From positions 1 to 10,279 of the forward strand of contig CAMAHO010000065.1 of the NCBI GenBank assembly GCA_945834545.1: DNA of 10,279 nt, read 5' to 3'. The translations under genes were made by a program, and so were the position numbers. Below, in pieces: positions 6,525-10,279 of the stretch. Origin of the DNA: an uncultured Lachnospiraceae bacterium. GTDB taxonomy: Bacteria; Bacillota; Clostridia; Lachnospirales; Lachnospiraceae. Position 1 is the first letter of the stretch. Every line of letters starts with the position of its first letter. The notes under the pieces were generated by a model. It was not told the DNA's origin, did no database searches, and saw only the letters and a program-made list of their open reading frames with translations.

Positions 6525-7213
6525 ATTAACATTTCTTCCACCAGTGCAGCGCAATGCTTTGCAGCAGCGGTTTCGAAAGTCGGGTAATCCATCTGTGCGC
6601 TGTCGTCAGCCTTGTCGGAAATGGCACGGATGATGACGAAGGGCAAACCATTCAGGTAAGCGGTGTGTGCGATGGAAGCACCTTCCATTTCGGCACAATC
6701 GCCGTGGAAGAGGGAAATCAGACGCTCCTTCACATCCTTGGCTGCGATGAACTGATCCCCGCTGACTACTCGTCCGGAGAGAACCTGAATATCCGGATTC
6801 ACTTTTTGGCAGCAGGCCAAAGCCAAGGTTTTCAGCCGCTCATCCGACCGGAAGATGCTGCAGTCCAACTGGGGAATGACACCGGGCTCATATCCTAAGG
6901 GGGACACATCCATATCATGCTCTAAGGCGTCCTCTGAAATTAAAATATCTCCAATATCCAGGGCTGCATTGAGAGAACCGGCAACACCGGTGTTGATCAC
7001 ACATGAGACCTGAAATACATCTGCCAAAATCTGAGTGCAGATGGCAGCATTCACCTTCCCGATTCCGCAGCGAACAACCACCACAGGACAGGCATTCAAG
7101 GTACCCTCATAGAAGTCCATGCCGGCCTTTCGGGTTGTGTTTTCCAGCGTCATATCTTTTTTGAGCTGTTCTATCTCCAGCTCCATAGCTCCGATAATTC
7201 CAATTTTATTCAT
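6515..7213 (-). CDS. mtnN: 5'-methylthioadenosine/S-adenosylhomocysteine nucleosidase (MTAN)
   Basis: Cytoplasmic hydrolase that cuts adenine from methylthioadenosine, S-adenosylhomocysteine and usually 5'-deoxyadenosine. It has 232 residues, the standard length. Glu13 in GAMELE corresponds to the catalytic Glu12 of the E. coli enzyme. EMEGAS (175-180) is the ribose-binding Met-Glu site. Asp200 in RAISDKADD is the general acid. NTGVAGSL (74-81) is the phosphorylase-superfamily glycine motif. AAAGGA (7220-7225) lies 6 nt before the ATG, and a small hairpin lies just upstream of it. luxS, the next enzyme in the same pathway, is directly upstream on the same strand. Together they recycle S-adenosylhomocysteine to homocysteine and release the AI-2 precursor. 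Confidence 0.96.
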   Translation of the reverse strand: MNKIGIIGAMELEIEQLKKDMTLENTTRKAGMDFYEGTLNACPVVVVRCGIGKVNAAICTQILADVFQVSCVINTGVAGSLNAALDIGDILISEDALEHDMDVSPLGYEPGVIPQLDCSIFRSDERLKTLALACCQKVNPDIQVLSGRVVSGDQFIAAKDVKERLISLFHGDCAEMEGASIAHTAYLNGLPFVIIRAISDKADDSAQMDYPTFETAAAKHCAALVEEMLMQH

Positions 7214-7228
7214 AGCGCATCCTTTCGT

Positions 7229-7246
7229 ATACGGATTGTCCCGTAT
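7229..7246. other. Small hairpin upstream of the mtnN ribosome binding site
   Basis: ATACGG (7229-7234) and CCGTAT (7241-7246) form a perfect 6-bp stem with a 6-nt loop. The stem ends 3 nt from the mtnN ribosome binding site, so it could affect translation or transcript stability. It may be chance. Confidence 0.35.
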
Positions 7247-7266
7247 CTTGTGATTATTGGTTCATT

Positions 7267-7299
7267 TATCGGAATTGTGGTGGGTACACAATTCCGATA
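7267..7299. repeat. 13-bp perfect palindrome between luxS and mtnN
   Basis: TATCGGAATTGTG (7267-7279) and CACAATTCCGATA (7287-7299) are perfect inverted repeats around a 7-nt centre. No T-run follows on the minus strand, so it is not an obvious intrinsic terminator of luxS. Its right arm belongs to the recurring TTCCGATATAG motif. An operator for mtnN, an RNA-processing hairpin or a REP-type repeat are all possible. Confidence 0.65.
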
Positions 7300-7336
7300 T
7301 AGAAATGGTATCGTTTTGTAAAATATAGTCTGTGGT

Positions 7337-7816
7337 CTATGAAGGATAGGACAGACGCTCCGGCTTGATATCGTACAGGACGGTGTCCAGGTATTTTTTT
7401 GCCAGATACTTTGCCATACCTAAATTCATATCCAGGTAGTTGCCGCAATCCTTAGGGGAGGCTCCGGGTACCTCACCGGTGAAATCCCGGATAAACTCAT
7501 ACATTTCTATCATTAGATTGACGATATCAGCCGATTCATAGTCTCCGGCCAAGAGCAGATAAAAGCCTGTTCTGCAGCCCATAGGTCCAAAGTAGATAGT
7601 CTTGTCCTTGTATACCGGGTGATTGCGCAGGAAGGTGGCAGCCAGATGTTCAATGGTATGCACCTCGGCTGTATTCATGACCGGTTCTTCATTAGGGCTG
7701 GTCATCCGCAAATCAAAGGTTGTGATGGTTTCTGCTCCCACATGGTCTTTTCTGGATACGTAGATTCCGGGTTGGAGCTTGATATGGTCGATGGTAAAGC
7801 TTGCTATTTTTTCCAT
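7337..7816 (-). CDS. luxS: S-ribosylhomocysteine lyase LuxS
   Basis: Cytoplasmic metalloenzyme that splits S-ribosylhomocysteine into homocysteine and DPD, the precursor of the AI-2 signal. It has 159 residues, the typical length. The metal-binding motif HTIEH gives His53 and His57. Cys124 in KDCGNYLDMNL is the third ligand. Glu56 and Cys81 (GCRTGFY) are the expected acid-base residues. N-terminal SFTIDHIKLQPGIY is also characteristic. AAAAGAGGAA (7821-7830) precedes the ATG. mtnN, which supplies the substrate, follows after 123 bp, with a strong palindrome in the gap. A good sigma-A promoter lies about 65 bp upstream. All catalytic residues are intact, so the enzyme should be active. Confidence 0.97.
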   Translation of the reverse strand: MEKIASFTIDHIKLQPGIYVSRKDHVGAETITTFDLRMTSPNEEPVMNTAEVHTIEHLAATFLRNHPVYKDKTIYFGPMGCRTGFYLLLAGDYESADIVNLMIEMYEFIRDFTGEVPGASPKDCGNYLDMNLGMAKYLAKKYLDTVLYDIKPERLSYPS

Positions 7817-7882
7817 AAGATTCCTCTTTTCTGTGTTTACTGAACATGTTGTCAGGTCAAAGACCTAAACTCACATAAGGAT

Positions 7883-7911
7883 AGTATACTCAAAAGACTT
7901 GGCGTGAGCAA
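7883..7911 (-). promoter_or_regulatory. Putative sigma-A promoter of luxS
   Basis: On the minus strand, TTGCTC (7906-7911), a 17-bp spacer and TATACT (7883-7888) form a good promoter. The CCGATATA/TATATCGG palindrome starts 10 bp upstream of the -35, a position suited to a regulator. Confidence 0.7.
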
Positions 7912-7920
7912 GGATAACTT

Positions 7921-7937
7921 CCGATATAGTATATCGG
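7921..7937. repeat. 8-bp near-continuous palindrome between the luxS and rhomboid promoters
   Basis: CCGATATA and TATATCGG are perfect inverted repeats around a single base. The tight spacing looks more like a protein-binding site than an RNA hairpin. It sits between the two divergent promoters and contains one copy of the recurring TYCCGATATRG motif. Confidence 0.55.
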
Positions 7938-7951
7938 GATGGATTCCAAAG

Positions 7952-7981
7952 TTGACGAAAACGGGTATTAGGTGGTACATT
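7952..7981 (+). promoter_or_regulatory. Putative promoter of the rhomboid operon
   Basis: TTGACG (7952-7957), an 18-bp spacer and TACATT (7976-7981) are reasonable sigma-A boxes. They predict a very short leader before the start at 8007. Confidence 0.5.
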
Positions 7982-8006
7982 TTATAGAGTAAGAGTAGGT
8001 GATACC

Positions 8007-8603
8007 ATGGAGTTTATGAAGGAACTAAAAAAGCATCCAATTACTTTTTTATTGGTAGGGATAAATGTAGTTGTCTTTCTTGTAAATGGAATTTTGCAGG
8101 ATGCCCTGAGAAGCTACGGTGTCCTGACCGTATATCACGTCCTATTGGAGAAGGAATACTGGCGGATTGTAACGGCCTGCTTTCTCCACGGAAACTTCAT
8201 GCATTTATTTAACAATATGGTAACGCTGTTGTTTCTTGGCATGTTCCTGGAGGAACGAGTGGGGAAACAGCCTGTGCTCTGGGCCTATCTATGTGCAGGC
8301 ATAGGAGGAAATATTGTTTCACTCATATATAAACTAGGAAACGGCATAAAAGCGGGTTCTCTGGGAGCCAGCGGAGCCATTTTTGGTTTAGACGGATTGC
8401 TGCTTGCCAAGGTGCTGTTGGGCGACAGAGGAGTGCGTCAGATCCCACTTCCCAGAGTGTTGTTTATGGTGTTTCTATCGGTTTACAGTGGGTTTTCGTC
8501 CCCGGGGATTGATAACGCAGCTCATATAGGCGGGTTACTGTTTGGTTTCCTGGTTGGAGTAGGAAATCATTTCTGGTTGGTATACAGGCAAAGAAGACAT
8601 TAA
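8007..8603 (+). CDS. Rhomboid-family intramembrane serine protease
   Basis: Six-helix membrane protease of 198 residues that cuts membrane proteins within the bilayer. The catalytic dyad is visible: Ser122 in GASGAIFG and His173 in NAAHIGGLLFG. HGNFMHLFNN (61-70) supplies the conserved HxxxN oxyanion motif, and YWRIVTACFLH (51-61) the family's WR loop. It is a minimal rhomboid without extra soluble domains; helices begin at about residue 12 and the last ends near 192. The ATG has only a modest AGGTG (7997-8001) upstream at 5 nt; an ATG at 8016 is possible but has worse spacing. A flavodoxin-SCP2 gene follows after 33 nt and is probably co-transcribed. Substrates are unknown. Confidence 0.92.
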   Translation: MEFMKELKKHPITFLLVGINVVVFLVNGILQDALRSYGVLTVYHVLLEKEYWRIVTACFLHGNFMHLFNNMVTLLFLGMFLEERVGKQPVLWAYLCAGIGGNIVSLIYKLGNGIKAGSLGASGAIFGLDGLLLAKVLLGDRGVRQIPLPRVLFMVFLSVYSGFSSPGIDNAAHIGGLLFGFLVGVGNHFWLVYRQRRH

Positions 8604-8636
8604 AAGCGAGAAGATAAATAGCAGGGAGGATAAGCA

Positions 8637-9629
8637 TTGAACATTCATATTTATTATGGAGGAAGAGGTATCATAGATGACCCCACACAGTATGTAATCG
8701 GCAGGATGCAGAGTATTCTGGAGGAGCTGCGGGTCAATGTGACCAGATACAACTTGATTGATTATAAGAATACCATAACGACCCTGCCCCAGACACTTAA
8801 GGATGCAGATGGTATTATCCTTGCAACGACAGTGGAGTGGTATGGAATTGGTGGCTATATGCAACAGTTTCTGGATGCCTGCTGGCTTTTTGGAGACAAG
8901 GAAAAAATCAGCAAAATCTATATGTGTCCGGTGGTTATGTCCACCACCTATGGTGAGAGGGAGGCCAAGCTGAACCTGGCTACAGCCTGGGAGATTTTGG
9001 GTGGACTCCCCTGCAGTGGTATCTGTGGTTACATTGACAGTACCATTACATTGGAGATGAATCAGCAGTATCAATTAATTATTGAGAAAAAGACGGAGAA
9101 TCTGTACCGCACCATCAATCAACGTATGGCAAGCTTCCCTGCCAGCAATCAGGCAGTTCGGCAGAAGGTGAATATCCCCAAGGATATCTCCTTAACTCCA
9201 CAGGAGACAGAGCAGTTTGCAAAATATGTAGCGGATGATTCCTATGTCCAAAAGCAAAAGGAAGATATTCAGGAATTGACGGATTACTTTAAGGGTATGA
9301 TGGAGCAGAGCACGGAGGACAGCTCGGAAGAGTACATAGCCGCTTTTCGGTCCCATTTTCATCCCATAGCAGGATTTCAGGCAGATTATTGCTTTATTAT
9401 AGAAGGGAAGGATTCACACTTGATTCTCCAGGTAGATGGGCCCAGGCTGGAAGTGTCCTACGGCACCATGGAGAATCCCCATGTGGAGATGAACATAGGG
9501 CGCACTCTTATGGAGGATATCATTCACGGAAGAATGACCTTTCAAAGAGCCTTTATGTCCGGGGCAACTACAAGGGGAGATTTTAAAGCATTACGCACCT
9601 TGGACCAGCTGTTTTTATTTCAATCATAA
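8637..9629 (+). CDS. Flavodoxin-like/SCP2 sterol-carrier domain fusion protein
   Basis: Two-domain soluble protein of 330 residues. Residues 1-165 look like a flavodoxin or NADPH-dependent FMN reductase fold: IHIYYGGRG (3-11) at the first strand, ADGIILATTVEWYGIGGYMQQFLD (57-80) as a likely FMN-phosphate and isoalloxazine region, and CPVVMSTTYGEREA (97-110). A linker (about 170-230) rich in charged residues leads to a C-terminal SCP2-like lipid-binding domain (about 232-328), recognised from the late motif IIHGRMTFQRAFMSGATTRGDF followed by KALRTLDQLFLF. The start is TTG at 8637: GGGAGGA (8624-8630) lies 6 nt upstream, and the first ATG in frame (8706) would remove the first beta-strand. An oxidoreductase acting on, or held near, a hydrophobic molecule is an inference. 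It follows the rhomboid gene as a probable operon. Confidence 0.8.
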   Translation: MNIHIYYGGRGIIDDPTQYVIGRMQSILEELRVNVTRYNLIDYKNTITTLPQTLKDADGIILATTVEWYGIGGYMQQFLDACWLFGDKEKISKIYMCPVVMSTTYGEREAKLNLATAWEILGGLPCSGICGYIDSTITLEMNQQYQLIIEKKTENLYRTINQRMASFPASNQAVRQKVNIPKDISLTPQETEQFAKYVADDSYVQKQKEDIQELTDYFKGMMEQSTEDSSEEYIAAFRSHFHPIAGFQADYCFIIEGKDSHLILQVDGPRLEVSYGTMENPHVEMNIGRTLMEDIIHGRMTFQRAFMSGATTRGDFKALRTLDQLFLFQS

Positions 9630-9745
9630 TGTCTCATACTACGGATTGGCAGACCGGGCTGTGCAAAACCATCTGTAGATGATAGGATTAGGCACCCACA
9701 AAAGAAATGAATGATACAGAATATAGAAGACGGAGGTAACGATAT

Positions 9746-10147
9746 ATGAAGGACGATTGCATTTTTTGTAAATTAGCAAATGGTGTGATTCCCACAAATT
9801 CCATTTATGAGGATGAGGATTTCAAGGTTATTTTAGATATGGGACCGGCTACAAAAGGGCATGCCTTGATTCTGCCCAAGGAACACGCTGACAATTTGTA
9901 TGAATTGCCGGATGAAACAGCCGCAAAGATTCTGCCCTTGGCAAAGAAACTAGCATTGTCTATGAGGGAGAAGCTTCATACAGACGGCCTGAATGTGGTT
10001 CAGAACAATGGAGAGGTGGCAGGTCAAACAGTGATGCACTATCACCTACACCTGATTCCGCGCTACCAAAATGACGGTCAGAGAATTTTGTGGAAGCCCA
10101 CATCTCCTTCTGCTGAGGAGCTGGAGGCTGTGAAAAATCTCTTTTAA
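9746..10147 (+). CDS. HIT-family (histidine triad) nucleotide hydrolase
   Basis: Small cytoplasmic Hint-like protein of 133 residues that probably hydrolyses nucleoside phosphoramidates or related nucleotides. The triad is HYHLHLIPR (98-106), giving His98, His100 and His102. CIFCK (5-9) supplies the Cys-x2-Cys of the usual zinc site, likely completed by His47 and His98. GHALILPKEH (38-47) and LNVVQNNGEVAGQTV (82-96) are also typical. GGAGGT (9732-9737) sits 8 nt before the ATG. The gene stands alone: 116 bp separate it from the flavodoxin-SCP2 gene, and in that gap I see no clear promoter or hairpin. A hairpin-forming repeat follows its stop. Confidence 0.93.
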   Translation: MKDDCIFCKLANGVIPTNSIYEDEDFKVILDMGPATKGHALILPKEHADNLYELPDETAAKILPLAKKLALSMREKLHTDGLNVVQNNGEVAGQTVMHYHLHLIPRYQNDGQRILWKPTSPSAEELEAVKNLF

Positions 10148-10158
10148 GAGTTATAGAA

Positions 10159-10207
10159 TCCCGATATGGGAGTTGGAAAAGTCATACAGATACTCTCATT
10201 TCGGATT
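10159..10207. terminator. Imperfect hairpin after the HIT gene, carrying the CCCGATATGGGAGT repeat
   Basis: TCCCGATATGGGAGT (10159-10173) pairs imperfectly with ACTCTCATTTCGGATT (10192-10207) around an 18-nt loop. It starts 12 bp after the HIT stop codon, as a terminator would, but no T-run follows. The left arm contains a 14-mer identical to 1481-1494. Confidence 0.45.
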
Positions 10208-10215
10208 TGTGTGCC

Positions 10216-10254
10216 TGCTACGGGTTTGTATATTTATATGCAGACCTTGTAGCA
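10216..10254. other. Second hairpin near the right edge
   Basis: TGCTAC (10216-10221) and GTAGCA (10249-10254) form a 6-bp stem, with GGT/ACC possibly extending it, around an A/T-rich loop. The remaining bases up to the edge (GGTCCTTAGCGAGCG) may open another structured element that the window cuts off. Confidence 0.35.
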
Positions 10255-10279
10255 CCGTCGGTCCTTAGCGAGCGTATTT

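Noticed and set aside
6554..6898. 114-residue plus-strand open frame
   Set aside because: Antisense to mtnN, whose catalytic residues are all intact; the plus-strand translation has no domain character.
7214..7336. SAM- or SAH-type riboswitch before mtnN or luxS
   Set aside because: Only simple palindromes are present. I could not find the kink-turn and multi-helix pattern of SAM riboswitches or a conserved SAH-element core.
8535..9074. 179-residue open frame on the minus strand
   Set aside because: It lies almost wholly antisense to the flavodoxin-SCP2 gene and the rhomboid 3' end, has no ribosome binding site I could support, and its translation resembles no family.
4716..10131. Near-identical GAGGAGCTGGAGGCT stretches at the 3' ends of the membrane-protein and HIT genes
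   Set aside because: Both simply encode an EELEA helix with common codons; there is no extended similarity around them.
1..10279. CRISPR array, tRNA or rRNA genes, phage genes
   Set aside because: No regularly spaced repeats, cloverleaf sequences, rRNA motifs or phage-type genes were found on either strand.

Overview
The window looks like chromosomal DNA from an anaerobic, spore-forming, moderately AT-rich Firmicute, most likely Clostridia and probably a Lachnospiraceae-type species. The evidence is a SpoVAF/GerA-type spore germination protein, strong AAAGGAGG-like ribosome binding sites, TTG start usage, a clostridial-type stand-alone MurG, LuxS plus MTA/SAH nucleosidase, and a flavodoxin-SCP2 fusion. 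I infer the family from gene style only; no marker gene confirms it. No phage, CRISPR, rRNA or tRNA is visible.

Layout. Positions 10-1455 (-) hold a SpoVAF-like germination protein, divergent from an ion-transporter-superfamily permease (1609-2736, +). The permease converges on murG (2722-3795, -). The two genes overlap by 15 bp, and both stop codons lie in one 13-bp perfect hairpin. Divergent from murG is an unrecognised three-helix membrane protein (4127-4756, +). Between it and a D-2-hydroxyacid dehydrogenase (4978-5937, +) sits a 153-bp non-coding mobile element with terminal inverted repeats starting GTAA and an exact 8-bp target duplication, which looks like an IS66-type MITE. A GtrA-like membrane protein (5957-6466, +) is co-directional with the dehydrogenase. 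It converges on mtnN (6515-7213, -) across a REP-like hairpin. mtnN and the upstream luxS (7337-7816, -) encode consecutive steps: MTAN cleaves S-adenosylhomocysteine to S-ribosylhomocysteine, which LuxS converts to homocysteine and the AI-2 precursor. Divergent from luxS is a likely two-gene operon of a rhomboid protease (8007-8603, +) and a flavodoxin-like/SCP2 fusion (8637-9629, +). A HIT-family hydrolase (9746-10147, +) follows, and then a hairpin-rich edge.

The genes are mostly housekeeping or conserved, and I see no convincing new multi-gene system. The most interesting signals are non-coding: the MITE with its intact target duplication just upstream of the dehydrogenase; a recurring intergenic motif, TYCCGATATRG, found four times, three of them inside inverted repeats; the shared-stop hairpin between the permease and murG; and a REP-like palindrome over the mtnN stop.
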